DNA of 64,000 nt, taken from assembly GCA_016707605.1 (NCBI GenBank), contig JADJHJ010000012.1, positions 62,001 through 126,000 of the forward strand, given 5' to 3'. Position numbers and translations under genes: made by a program. This document shows, in pieces, positions 42,889 to 51,527 of this stretch. The notes beneath the pieces were generated by a model. The model was not told the DNA's origin, did no database searches, and worked only from the letters and a program-made list of their open reading frames with translations. The first letter of the stretch is position 1, and the number at the start of each line of letters is the position of its first letter. This DNA is from Candidatus Promineofilum glycogenicum. Its GTDB lineage: Bacteria > Chloroflexota > Anaerolineae > Promineifilales > Promineifilaceae.

Positions 42889-45564
42889 ATGAAGAATGGT
42901 CTGTTGTTGTTGGCCTTGTTGACGTTGCTGCTGCCGGTGTGCCTGGTCGGTGCGATGGGAGAAGACAGTACTTCCCCTCAGGCTGTTCCCATATCGCTCG
43001 AAATTGAAGAGTATCTAGTTGGCCTGCCGCCGCCGCGCGAATTGCTGGCAGCCGCTCCATCCCTGCGCAATGCACCACCACATGAGCGTTTGCGCGCATT
43101 GGCCGAGCAACAGGCCGCGCCCCTGCTGTCCGACCTGCGCCGGCTGCAAAGTGAGGGACGCGTCATTTCATTTGTGCTCGATCCGGCGCGGTTTGCCATC
43201 CGCGTGCGTGCCCGTGGCGACTTGGCCTCGCTAAAGGTCGCCAACGCCTACGTGGCTGAGGCCAAGGCCGGACCGCCGGCCTGCGCCGCCGGCCTGCCGG
43301 AGGCTCTGGCCGAGGCTGTGCGCTTCGCGGATGCAACGTAGACAGGACGAGTGCGCCCCTGTCGCGCCGACGCACCGACAATCAATGTGAATGTGCGCGC
43401 TCCCTACATCGGTGAGTACAGCCGTGTCTACGGCTCCGCTGCGCCTGACTCTGAGGTCGTCATGCGCGTCTACCGCAACGGCTCACTCTACCTGGAGTGG
43501 TATAACGAGACCAACAGCAACGGCAACTACACGATGTATCCCTACTGGGAAGATTGTCCTCGGAGCGGCTATGTGTGGTATCTCCAGCCGGGCGATGTGG
43601 TCGAGATAGAGAGCGAAGGCGAAAAGGCCCAGACGACCGTCGTGCCGCTTATTGCCTCAGTGATCCCATTGCCGGCACATTGAGGCAGACTGCGCCTAAC
43701 CGCGCCATGCGGCTGGGGGATGCCACGGATGACGGTTGCTCATATGAGAGTGAGGAGTGGGCCGGTACTTCCAATACGAGTGGCCACTTCCAAGTCAGCG
43801 TCGGCACATCGATTAGCCTGGATCGACGCGCTTTCGGCAGCGTCTACGTCTATGATGCGAACGGCAACGCGACCTTCACCTATCCAGACACTTTTGCTGT
43901 CACATTGGAAACTGGCTACAACGGTGTATGGTTCTATGCGCATCGCGCATCGTCCGGCACAGTCAGGCTAACCCGTAACGGCCAACAGATCGCCCAGGCC
44001 AACTTTTCTACGGATGCAACCGGCTTTGCCAGCGTCTACTTCGATGACCCTAGCATTGTTCCCGGTGATGTCGCTACTGTCCATGATGGACTCATGACGA
44101 TGTCGGCAACGCTGGCTCCGGCTAGCTTTTTGCTCGACGCCGCTCAGAATCGTGTCCAGGGTATGACGACCGCCGGCCGGCGCGTGCAGTCTAATATCTA
44201 TCGGCGTGATGATTCCGGCGGGCCAGTCCAGACCGGATGCGACTATAGCTTCAGTTGCGGCATGACCACTGCGGCCGGCAACGGCTCCGCCGGCATCACT
44301 GCTGACTTTGACGTGCGGCCGGGTGACTACGCCTACGTCTATCTCTATGATGCGCAGGTAACATTGATCGCCGTCGGGGCACCTCCTGGGGCAACCGTAC
44401 CAGTCCAGGGCTACTGGCCGGGCCCTACGTTGAAATCACCGGCCTTTGACCGTCGAACCCTGCGGGCGCACCAGGTCACCAGGGCGGTTTGCCGTTGTCC
44501 AACCGGCAGCCACAGGCGGGTCGAGGTCAGGACGGGTCACCACAGGTCGATGGTTGTAACCAGTGCCGGCGCGGATAGCACCAAGCCTAACCTGCGGCCG
44601 ATGCCCGTGGCCTTCGAGAACTATGACGCCCGAACGTTTGAGTAGAGGGCGGGGCGGCCGCATCGACCTCAGGGCCGCCCGGCGACTTTGCGACGTCTAC
44701 ACTGGGCCGATGGCAACCATAGCGTGCTCAGCTGGCTCGTTCAAGGTCTACGTCGATCAGGTAGTACGCCTGCGTACGGGCGCCGAATGCCATTCGGCGC
44801 TCCATCAGCGTAAGGGGCCACGCTTGCTGCAACCTGCTGACCAGGGGTATGCCTTTTAGGAGGGTTTCGGCCGGAGTACTGGACGCTGGGTTGAGGCATT
44901 AGGCACTCTGACCGCTTGGCCACCGCCGCTGAGGGGTCAGCGTCCCAGGCATCGTCTGGCTATCGCGCCGACCCTGGCACGGTGGTCACTGGGTACGTGG
45001 TTTACTATGGCAACGGGCAGTATGACGTTGGTTCGGTCTGACACGGGATGGGCAGCACTGCAAGTGCTGGTGAGCGATCGCTGCGTCGTACCCAGGATCG
45101 AATACCTGACGTCATCGGGCCATTCGGTGGAACTAAGTGTTGGCGCCCGGCCCGCGGCCGCCGCTGACGCCTCGGAGCCGGACAACACGGCAGCCACGGC
45201 CAAGGCCCACTCCGGCCTAGTCCGCACGCACACTTTCCACACCACCACGGATGTGGACTGGGTGAAGGTGACTGTACCTGCCTGGGCCATCGGCCGTCCA
45301 ATCTACCTGCGCGCCCTCAATATGGGTTGGGGCGTCCAGGTTAACCTGGATTTGTACCAAGCCGACGGAATCACACCTGTTCCCTATGATTCGCTCTACT
45401 ATCGTGAATTTGAAACGTTCATCCTCTGGGAATCGCAAGCCGCCGGAACCTACCTGCTGCGCGTGGCCCCGGAGCATGAGGATGCCACGGCGCACTGCGA
45501 CGCCTACTACGACCTGCGGATTGACTTCGCGCAGATAGGCTTGCCCTTGATTCTCGGCCATTAG
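42889..45564 (+). pseudogene. Decayed secreted protein with I9-like and Ig-like regions and a PPC-like C-terminus
   Basis: ATG 42889 (GGGAG upstream) starts a signal peptide (LLLLALLTLLLPVCLVG). Residues 45-135 (RLRALAEQQAAPLLSDLRRLQSEGRVISFVLDPARFAIRVRA) resemble an I9-type propeptide. TAG at 43339 stops it, but the same frame resumes at once (NVNVRAPYIGEYSRVYGSAAPDSEVVMRVYRNGSLYLEWYNE). Near 43660 it shifts to another frame with Ig-like repeats (GSVYVYDANGNATFTYPD; GTVRLTRNGQQIAQANFSTDATGFASVYFDD) to about 44400. 44400-45000 is scrambled. A last open piece (45007-45564) is PPC-like (ASEPDNTAATAKAHSGLVRTHTFHTTTDVDWVKV) ending IGLPLILGH. One ancestral gene of about 890 codons with a nonsense codon and several indels. 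Confidence 0.65.
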
Positions 45565-45602
45565 ACCTTGTTCTAAAACCTTAGAGGCCTTGATACCTCG
45601 TC

Positions 45603-45640
45603 AGACCTGTCAAGTCGTTCGTGACCTGACAGGTCTTTTT
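45603..45640 (+). terminator. Rho-independent terminator
   Basis: AGACCTGTCA ... TGACAGGTCT followed by T5: stem-loop plus U-run, 39 bases after the stop at 45564. Contains the GACCTGACAGGT repeat core. Confidence 0.65.
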
Positions 45641-45686
45641 GATCAAAGTTTTTACATTGATTGCACCGGTAGACGAAGTTTTGTTG

Positions 45687-45692
45687 TATAAT
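45687..45692 (+). promoter_or_regulatory. TATAAT -10 box of the caspase cassette
   Basis: Consensus TATAAT 21 bases before the ATG at 45714; candidate -35 TTGCAC at 45661 gives a long 20-base spacer. It lies right after the terminator, so the cassette has its own transcription start. Confidence 0.4.
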
Positions 45693-45713
45693 CCCGCATC
45701 AAGAGGTGCGCTC

Positions 45714-47063
45714 ATGGACAATCCAACCTTCAGCCACGGTTACGCCCTGCTCATCGCCGTCAACGAGAACATGATCCCCAACTACGCCCTGCCGACGGTG
45801 GCCAAGGACGCCACGGCCGTGCGCGACGTGCTCGTTCACCCGGAGCGCTGCGCCTACCCGGCCGAGAATGTGCGCCTGCTGCTGGGGCGCGAGGCCACGC
45901 GCGAGGGCATTCGCGGCGGGCTGGCCTGGCTGAAGGAGCGCATCGCCGCCGACAGCAGCGGCGACGCCACGGCCGTCTTCTTCTACTCCGGCCACGGCGC
46001 GCACAACCCCGACGACAACAGCTACTACCTGCTGCCCTATGATCTGCGCTCGCCGCTGGCCGATTCGCTGCTGCGGGCGACGGACGTGGCGGCGGAGATC
46101 GAGGCCGTCAAGCCGCGGCGGCTACTGGTCGTGCTCGACTGCTGCCACGCCGGCGGCATGGGCATCAAGGGCGAAGACCTGCTGGGCGACGCCGGGCTGC
46201 GCAAGTCGGCCGCGCCGGCCGAGGCGCGCGAGGTCGTGGCCCTGGCGCGGGGGCAGGGGCGGGCGGCGCTCAGTTCGTCGTCGGCCGCCGAAAGCTCCTA
46301 CGTGCGCAGCGACCGGGCCATGAGCATCTTCACCTACCACTTCGTCGAAGCGCTGACCGGCCACGCCCAGGCCGAGGGCGCGACGGAGGTGCTGGTCAGC
46401 GACATCATGGGCCACGTCAGCCGCCTGGTGCCGAGCAGCGCCCGCGCCGAATACGACGCGCCGCAGACGCCGGTCTATCAGACCAGCGGCGAGAACTTCC
46501 CCGTGGCCCTGCTGCTGGGCGGCCAGGGCATCAGCAAGGGCGTGCCGCTGCCCAGCCCGACGGCTCCGCTGCCGGCGGCCGGCGGGCCGGCGATCAACAC
46601 CGGCGGCGGGGCGTACTTCGCCGGGCCGGTGTCGGCCGGGGGCAACGTTCAGGCCGGGCAGAAGACAGTTGGCGGCGACGAGATCGGCGGCAGTAAGTAC
46701 GTCATGTCGGGCAACTTCAGCGGCGCGGTGCTGAATATCGAGTCGCAGTTGACCAACGTGACCCAATCGATTATGGCCGCGGCCGTCAGCGGCCCGGCCA
46801 AGGGCGATCTGACCAGCCTGATCGCCGCGTTGGAAGCTGAGCTGGGACGCGTGCCGGCCGAGCGGGCCAAAGAGGCCGAGGCCGTGGCCGGACGGCTGGC
46901 CAAGGTGACGGACGCCGTGGCCGAGGGGGACGGCGAAATGGCCGACCTCAACGGCCGGGCGCTGGAGCGGGCGGCCGACGCGCTGGGCGACGCCCGCCCC
47001 GGCCTGCCCGCCGCCGCGCGACAGATCACCGCTGCCATTCGTCGGGTACTGGGAGTGATATAA
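45714..47063 (+). CDS. Caspase-like (peptidase C14) protease with shared C-terminal assembly module
   Basis: 449 residues, no signal peptide, so cytoplasmic. Caspase fold at 1-265: GYALLIAVNENMIPNYALPTVAKDATAVRDVL, catalytic His94 in FFYSGHGAH, catalytic Cys144 in LDCCHAGG, AESSYV and FTYHFVEAL. After a Pro-rich linker, residues 291-345 (INTGGGAYFAGPVSAGGNVQ..., QKTVGGDEIGGSKYVMSG, VLNIESQL) form a Gly-rich beta segment almost identical to one in the next gene. It is followed by about 100 residues of helical, Ala/Glu-rich sequence that also has a counterpart there. Own promoter-like box and GAGGTG ribosome site. Known bacterial caspases act in suicide or signalling cascades; a death or immunity role here is inference. 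Confidence 0.9.
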   Translation: MDNPTFSHGYALLIAVNENMIPNYALPTVAKDATAVRDVLVHPERCAYPAENVRLLLGREATREGIRGGLAWLKERIAADSSGDATAVFFYSGHGAHNPDDNSYYLLPYDLRSPLADSLLRATDVAAEIEAVKPRRLLVVLDCCHAGGMGIKGEDLLGDAGLRKSAAPAEAREVVALARGQGRAALSSSSAAESSYVRSDRAMSIFTYHFVEALTGHAQAEGATEVLVSDIMGHVSRLVPSSARAEYDAPQTPVYQTSGENFPVALLLGGQGISKGVPLPSPTAPLPAAGGPAINTGGGAYFAGPVSAGGNVQAGQKTVGGDEIGGSKYVMSGNFSGAVLNIESQLTNVTQSIMAAAVSGPAKGDLTSLIAALEAELGRVPAERAKEAEAVAGRLAKVTDAVAEGDGEMADLNGRALERAADALGDARPGLPAAARQITAAIRRVLGVI

Positions 47064-47066
47064 AGG

Positions 47067-47140
47067 AATCTCGCAAAGAAGAGCAAAAGACGCCAAAGAA
47101 TGACTTCTTCTTTGCGCCTTGCGTCTTTGCGTGAGATTCT
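47067..47140. repeat. Hairpin repeat between caspase and partner, CGCAAAGACGC family
   Basis: GAATCTCGCAAAGAAGAGC... pairs with ...GCGTCTTTGCGTGAGATTC. The two genes flank it at 93 bp distance and are probably still co-transcribed. Confidence 0.8.
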
Positions 47141-47156
47141 TTCCTGAGGAGGAAAT

Positions 47157-47939
47157 ATGAACGAGGAGAGCCGGCTGTTTCTGGCCGATGTGCAGAGCAA
47201 GTTGAACACCTACTTCAGCGGCGAGGAGATCGAGACGCTGGCCTTCGTGCTGGGCATCGACTACGACGCCCTGCGCGGCGGAACGAAGCCGACCAAGGTC
47301 AACGCGCTCATCCTGGATGCGGCGCGCAAGGGGCAGATCGCCCAACTGTTGGCCTGGGCGCGGCGCGAGCGCACCAACGTCACCTGGCCTGATGCGCCGG
47401 CCAAACTCGAGCTGCCGGCCGGCGCGGCCGACGAGGGCGGGGCGACCGTCTACCAGATCGGCACACTCAACACCGGCGGCGGCGGCTTCTTCGCCGGGCC
47501 GGTCAGCGCCGGCGGCGACGTGCAGGCCGGGCAGAAGACGGTCGGCGGCGACGAGATCAAGGGCAGCAAGTACGTCATGTCCGGCGACTTCCGCGGCGCG
47601 GTGCTCAACATCGAGTCGCGGCTGGACAACGTGACCCAGACGTTGGGGGCCATGCCTAACGCCGCGCCCGACCAGCGGCAGGAGTTGGCCCGGCTGGTGG
47701 GCGAGCTGAAGGCCGCGCTGGCCGCCGTGCCGCCGGAGGCCGTAAGTGACGCGACCAACCTGACCAAGCGCGTCGAGGCACTGGCCGAAGAGGCAACAGG
47801 CGATGCGCCCGACCCAGAATTAGTCCGCGGTCTGGGCGAAAGCCTGAAGCGGGCGGCCAGTAAGCTGGCTAACTCGCTGCCGGGCGTGGCCACACTGACC
47901 GCCGCCATCGTCGAACTCGTCGCCGCCATCGTCGGCTGA
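47157..47939 (+). CDS. Death-like/effector-associated-domain partner of the caspase
   Basis: 260 residues, cytoplasmic. Residues 12-75 (LNTYFSGEEIETLAFVLGIDYDALRGGTKPTKVNALILDAARKGQIAQLLAWARRER) match the bacterial Death-like/effector-associated adaptor pattern (FS-x-EE-L-x-x-L-x-x-x-LGIDYD...G). Residues 98-155 repeat the caspase Gly-rich module (LNTGGGGFFAGPVSAGG, QKTVGGDEIKGSKYVMSG, VLNIES) almost residue for residue. A helical tail follows, resembling the caspase tail (LVGELKAALAAVPPEAV ... LGESLKRAASKLANSLPGVATLTAAI). No catalytic motif: likely an adaptor that couples a sensor to the caspase through the duplicated module. Ribosome site GAGGAGG. Exact domain family (EAD number) not certain. 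Confidence 0.82.
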   Translation: MNEESRLFLADVQSKLNTYFSGEEIETLAFVLGIDYDALRGGTKPTKVNALILDAARKGQIAQLLAWARRERTNVTWPDAPAKLELPAGAADEGGATVYQIGTLNTGGGGFFAGPVSAGGDVQAGQKTVGGDEIKGSKYVMSGDFRGAVLNIESRLDNVTQTLGAMPNAAPDQRQELARLVGELKAALAAVPPEAVSDATNLTKRVEALAEEATGDAPDPELVRGLGESLKRAASKLANSLPGVATLTAAIVELVAAIVG

Positions 47940-47947
47940 CCCGCACG

Positions 47948-48075
47948 CCTCCCGGTGCGTCGCACTTTCCGAGCGGGGGGGTGCGTCGCACCTTCTTCCT
48001 TCTCAACCGCGCCCCAAGAACGTGCAACGCACGCCCCGGTGCGTCGCACTTTCTGTAGTGCGTCGCACCTTTTTC
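47948..48075. repeat. GTGCGTCGCAC repeat cluster, copy 4
   Basis: Five units including GGTGCGTCGCACTTTCCGAG, GTGCGTCGCACCTTCTTCC, GTGCAACGCACGC and GTGCGTCGCACTTTCTG, with mixed orientation. The rest of the gap to 48364 holds a promoter-like AT-rich patch and no gene. Confidence 0.85.
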
Positions 48076-48139
48076 CCTAGGCCCTCACTTAAGAGCACAC
48101 ATCGTACCCCTGGCGTCGGTAATTCGTCGCGCACCCCTC

Positions 48140-48167
48140 TTGCACAAATTACTTATTTGCTTATCAT
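48140..48167 (+). promoter_or_regulatory. Possible promoter of the PPC operon
   Basis: TTGCAC, 16 bases, TATCAT in the only AT-rich patch of the gap, about 190 bp upstream of the first PPC gene. The long GC-rich leader (48190-48363) has partial dyads but nothing I can name. Confidence 0.35.
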
Positions 48168-48363
48168 ATAAGTATATCGTTCAGTCTTCTCGGGGTGACA
48201 GGAAGGTAGTTGAGTTGGCGCGGGGTGAGCCGACTACTGGTTGACGGATCGCCGGCCGCGTCACAATTAGCCCAGGCTCTCAGGCGTTGGCCTGTTGTTC
48301 GCGGTTGGTCCGCGTCGGACAGCCCTAGCGTTCCGGCGTTAGCCGGGGCAAGAGGAGCCTATC

Positions 48364-49944
48364 ATGTTCCACCAGCGTTGGCTTAGGCTGCTGCTGATCG
48401 TGCTGGCGGTAGCTATTCTGCCGTTGTCCGTCGCCCTGGCCCAGGACGAGGCGGGTACATTGCCGGCGACGAGTCCACCGCCGTATGACGTGGAGACCGA
48501 GCCGAACGACACCATCGCCACCGCCGATTATCTCAACCTCGTTTTTGGGCCGCTTGAGGCGACCATTGCCCCAGCCCGCGACAAGGATTACTTCTACTTT
48601 GACGGCTATCCCGGCCTGGAGGCCCACATCACCCTCGCGCCGGCGACCGGTTCGCCCTTGCGGCCGGTCCTGGTGATCTATTCGGATGATGGCCAGGAAC
48701 TGACGCGCAAGACATGTGGTGTTGGCGCTGTCTGTCAAATGACCTTTCCCACACCCGACGGCGCATTCTACTACCTGCGCGTTACTGACAGTAAGAACAA
48801 GGGCGGCAGCGCCTATGGCTATGCCCTCTCCGTCGTCGTAGGCGATCCCAATGAACCGAATGACACCATCGCCACGGCCACGCCCTTGACCATGTGGACG
48901 GAAATTTGGGGCGTGATCGCTCCGGCAGGCGACGTCGACTACTACTCCTTCTTTGCGGAGGCGGGTGACGAGTTCGAGGTCGAAACGCCTTATATGAATT
49001 TCTGGCTATATGGCCCCAACGGCGAAGACCTGGGCTACCTTCCGGCCCCCTCACAGCCTTACTTCAAGGTCAAAGAAACCGGTGTCCACTACTTGAAGGC
49101 CTTTTTCGAAGCCGGCGAAGGCCCTTATCCGTTCGAGGTGCGTCCGGTGGAACGGCCGCTGCTGGTCAGCTTCGCCACGGCGGGCACGCTGGGAGGCGTA
49201 GCGTTCGAGCCGGCCGACATTCTACTCTACTCACCTTTGACCGAGGCGTGGCAACTGTTCTTCGACGCCTCTGACATCGGCCTGGCTAACAACGTCGTCT
49301 CCTTCGACTGGGCCGGCAGTTTGCTGCTCACGCTTGGCACGAAGCAGACCCTGCCCGGCCTGGGCGTCGTTAAGCCGCAGGACATCTTGCGCTTCGTGAC
49401 CGACAGCTACCCTAGCGAAGATACCGTTGGTGTCCTGGCATTCGAGTATAAAGGCGCAAACATCGGCCTGACCATGGCCAACGAGACAATCGATGCGCTG
49501 GGCGGAACGTCTTACGCTTTTGACCTGAGCGTGAGCACCAAGGGGTCGGCCGTCGTGCCGGGCGTAACCGGTACCGGCAACCTCAAGGCCCAGAAGGATG
49601 ATGTCGTCGTCTTTGCCCCGAATCTAGATGGTCAGGGAAATCACCAGTGGTACACGGCGATTAACGGGGCGACCCTGGGCCTGAAGGGGGCCAACCTGGT
49701 TGGTCTGGACCAGCGCTTCTACTTGCCGCAGGGCTGGTACATGGCCTTTGATCGGGCCGTGACGCTAGGAGGCGTGACCTACGACCCGAATGACGTCATC
49801 CTGTGTTGGGAGTCCGGGGACCTGAGTTGTGAGTCGTTCGAGACGGCCTTCGACAGCACGCTCTTTGGTGGTTATCCGATCGACGCCATTGACGTGATGG
49901 CTTACGAATACGGGGTGGCTCGCCCGCCCCAGCGCTCCGGATGA
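48364..49944 (+). CDS. Secreted double-PPC protein with shared propeller-like domain, paralogue 1
   Basis: 526 residues; signal peptide 1-26 (LLLIVLAVAILPLSVALA). Two PPC beta-sandwiches: ETEPNDTIATADYL ... DKDYFYFDG ... FYYLRVTDSKNKGGSAYGY, and DPNEPNDTIATATPL ... GDVDYYSFFAEAGDEF. From residue 265 the shared domain: LGGVAFEPADILLYSP, LFFDASDIGLANNVVSFD, LPGLGVVKPQDILRF, ANETIDALGG, AQKDDVVVF, GVTYDPNDVILCW, YPIDAIDVM, in about four related strands of 60-75 residues. No catalytic residues recognised; probably a surface-bound binding or structural protein. First of three tandem genes with matching ribosome sites (GAGG...ATC before each ATG). Confidence 0.82.
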   Translation: MFHQRWLRLLLIVLAVAILPLSVALAQDEAGTLPATSPPPYDVETEPNDTIATADYLNLVFGPLEATIAPARDKDYFYFDGYPGLEAHITLAPATGSPLRPVLVIYSDDGQELTRKTCGVGAVCQMTFPTPDGAFYYLRVTDSKNKGGSAYGYALSVVVGDPNEPNDTIATATPLTMWTEIWGVIAPAGDVDYYSFFAEAGDEFEVETPYMNFWLYGPNGEDLGYLPAPSQPYFKVKETGVHYLKAFFEAGEGPYPFEVRPVERPLLVSFATAGTLGGVAFEPADILLYSPLTEAWQLFFDASDIGLANNVVSFDWAGSLLLTLGTKQTLPGLGVVKPQDILRFVTDSYPSEDTVGVLAFEYKGANIGLTMANETIDALGGTSYAFDLSVSTKGSAVVPGVTGTGNLKAQKDDVVVFAPNLDGQGNHQWYTAINGATLGLKGANLVGLDQRFYLPQGWYMAFDRAVTLGGVTYDPNDVILCWESGDLSCESFETAFDSTLFGGYPIDAIDVMAYEYGVARPPQRSG

Positions 49945-49965
49945 CCCCGGAGCAGGAGATACATC

Positions 49966-51513
49966 ATGGTCTCGCGTCGTTTCCTACACCTATTCATCGC
50001 TGTGTTGATTGCGCTGGCCCTGCCGGGGCTTGTCGCCGCCCTGGCGCAAGGGGAAGCCAGCGTCACCCCTATTGTCAACACCTTGGAAAACGAGCCTAAC
50101 AACGGCCCCTGGCAAGCCAATTATGGCACTTTCATGAACATGTTCCAGGGCAAGATCGCCCCGGCCGGCGACGTGGATTACTTCCAGTTCTACCTGAATT
50201 CGGAGGCCCCACTGACCGTTACCGTTACCCAGCCGGCCGGTTCGCCTCTGGCGGCCCACGTCGCGCTCTACGATAGATCCGAACAACTGCTGACCGAGGC
50301 GGATTGCACGGCCGACCCCTGCCTGGAGTACTTGATGCCGACGGGCGACGGCTTCTACCTCGTCGTGTCCGACGCCAACGGCGCCGGCGGGCCGACCTAT
50401 GAGTATGAGTTCATGGTTGCGGTCACTGATCCCAACGAGCCTAACAACTTCTTCAGCCAGGCGACACCGGTTACTATCGGCACGTCCTTCGCTGGCGTCA
50501 TCTATCCGGCCGGTGACGTTGACCTCTTCGCGCTGCCAATGGAAGAGGGACAGGCCGTCAGGGTCTATGGTCAGAATGCGCAGATGAGCTTCCTGGACCC
50601 GGACGGGGAGTATCTACAACAGGTATACTCCGGCACAATTCTGCGGGCGGCCGAAGCCGGCCTGTATTACCTGCTCGTTGACGAAGGCAGCAGCGACAGT
50701 GCTACCCCCTACAGCTTCACAGTCCACAACGTGGATCGATTCATCTACTTGAGCTTTGCCCGCCCCGGCAACATCGGCGGCGTAGCCTATCAGCCGGGCG
50801 ATGTCCTCAAGTACTCCACGCTCAACAAGGACTGGTCGATGTTTTTTGACGCCTCAGACGTGCGCCTGAAGGGCAATCTGGTGGCCTTCGACGTTGATTC
50901 GAACGAGTATGAACTGTTTCTGGTCTACGGCAGCGCGCAGAACGTTCCCGGCATTGGTCGCATCACGCCGCAGGATATGATCCACTTTTCCGTTGAGTCG
51001 ACCGGCGAACAGACGGCCGGCATGTTGACTCTGTGGCTGGACGGCTCAGACCTGGGATTGACCGGCACGGCCGAGAGCATAGACGCTCTCAGTGGCGGCT
51101 ATTATAACTCGGTCATGAGCACCAGCGGCGACGCGCTGGTGCCCTATGGCATGGCGCAACTGCTGTTCAAGGACGAAGATGTCTTCGAGTTGTACTTGAT
51201 GAACCACGGTCAGGACAGCGGCGGTTACTGGGAACCCTTTCTCAGCGGCAACGCGATGGGCCTCAAGCCGAACGTTGACTTGACCGGCCTTGATTTGGAT
51301 AGCGCTAGTGGCTCCTTTCCCGGGGTCTTCTTCACCGTTGACCGGGCGACGACTGCGCAGGATGTCGCCTTGAGCGCAGGCGATATCGCCCTTTGCAACA
51401 AGAGTTGGGATCCGGGCTGCACCAGCCTGGTCAAGTTCTGGGATGCTTCGGATGCCGGTGTCGGCGCGAACAAGATCGACGCCATTGCCGTCGGTGATTA
51501 CTTCACGCCTTAG
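49966..51513 (+). CDS. Secreted double-PPC protein, paralogue 2
   Basis: 515 residues, 21 bp after paralogue 1. Signal peptide (FIAVLIALALPGLVAALAQ), PPC units NEPNNGPWQANYG ... GDVDYFQFYL and DPNEPNNFFSQATPV ... GDVDLFALPM, then the shared domain (IGGVAYQPGDVLKYS, MFFDASDVRLKGNLVAFD, VPGIGRITPQDMIHF, AESIDALSG, FKDEDVFELY, DVALSAGDIALC). Sequence divergence from the other two is considerable, so the duplications are old. Same operon, same inferred role. Confidence 0.82.
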   Translation: MVSRRFLHLFIAVLIALALPGLVAALAQGEASVTPIVNTLENEPNNGPWQANYGTFMNMFQGKIAPAGDVDYFQFYLNSEAPLTVTVTQPAGSPLAAHVALYDRSEQLLTEADCTADPCLEYLMPTGDGFYLVVSDANGAGGPTYEYEFMVAVTDPNEPNNFFSQATPVTIGTSFAGVIYPAGDVDLFALPMEEGQAVRVYGQNAQMSFLDPDGEYLQQVYSGTILRAAEAGLYYLLVDEGSSDSATPYSFTVHNVDRFIYLSFARPGNIGGVAYQPGDVLKYSTLNKDWSMFFDASDVRLKGNLVAFDVDSNEYELFLVYGSAQNVPGIGRITPQDMIHFSVESTGEQTAGMLTLWLDGSDLGLTGTAESIDALSGGYYNSVMSTSGDALVPYGMAQLLFKDEDVFELYLMNHGQDSGGYWEPFLSGNAMGLKPNVDLTGLDLDSASGSFPGVFFTVDRATTAQDVALSAGDIALCNKSWDPGCTSLVKFWDASDAGVGANKIDAIAVGDYFTP

Positions 51514-51527
51514 GGGAGGTTAACATC

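Noticed and set aside
47948..48075. Small CRISPR-like or integron-like array
   Set aside because: Units in both orientations, irregular spacing, and found at six places in the window: dispersed hairpin repeat.
48190..48363. Riboswitch in the leader of the PPC operon
   Set aside because: GC-rich partial dyads are present but no conserved core of a riboswitch class I know (for example c-di-GMP, cobalamin, TPP).
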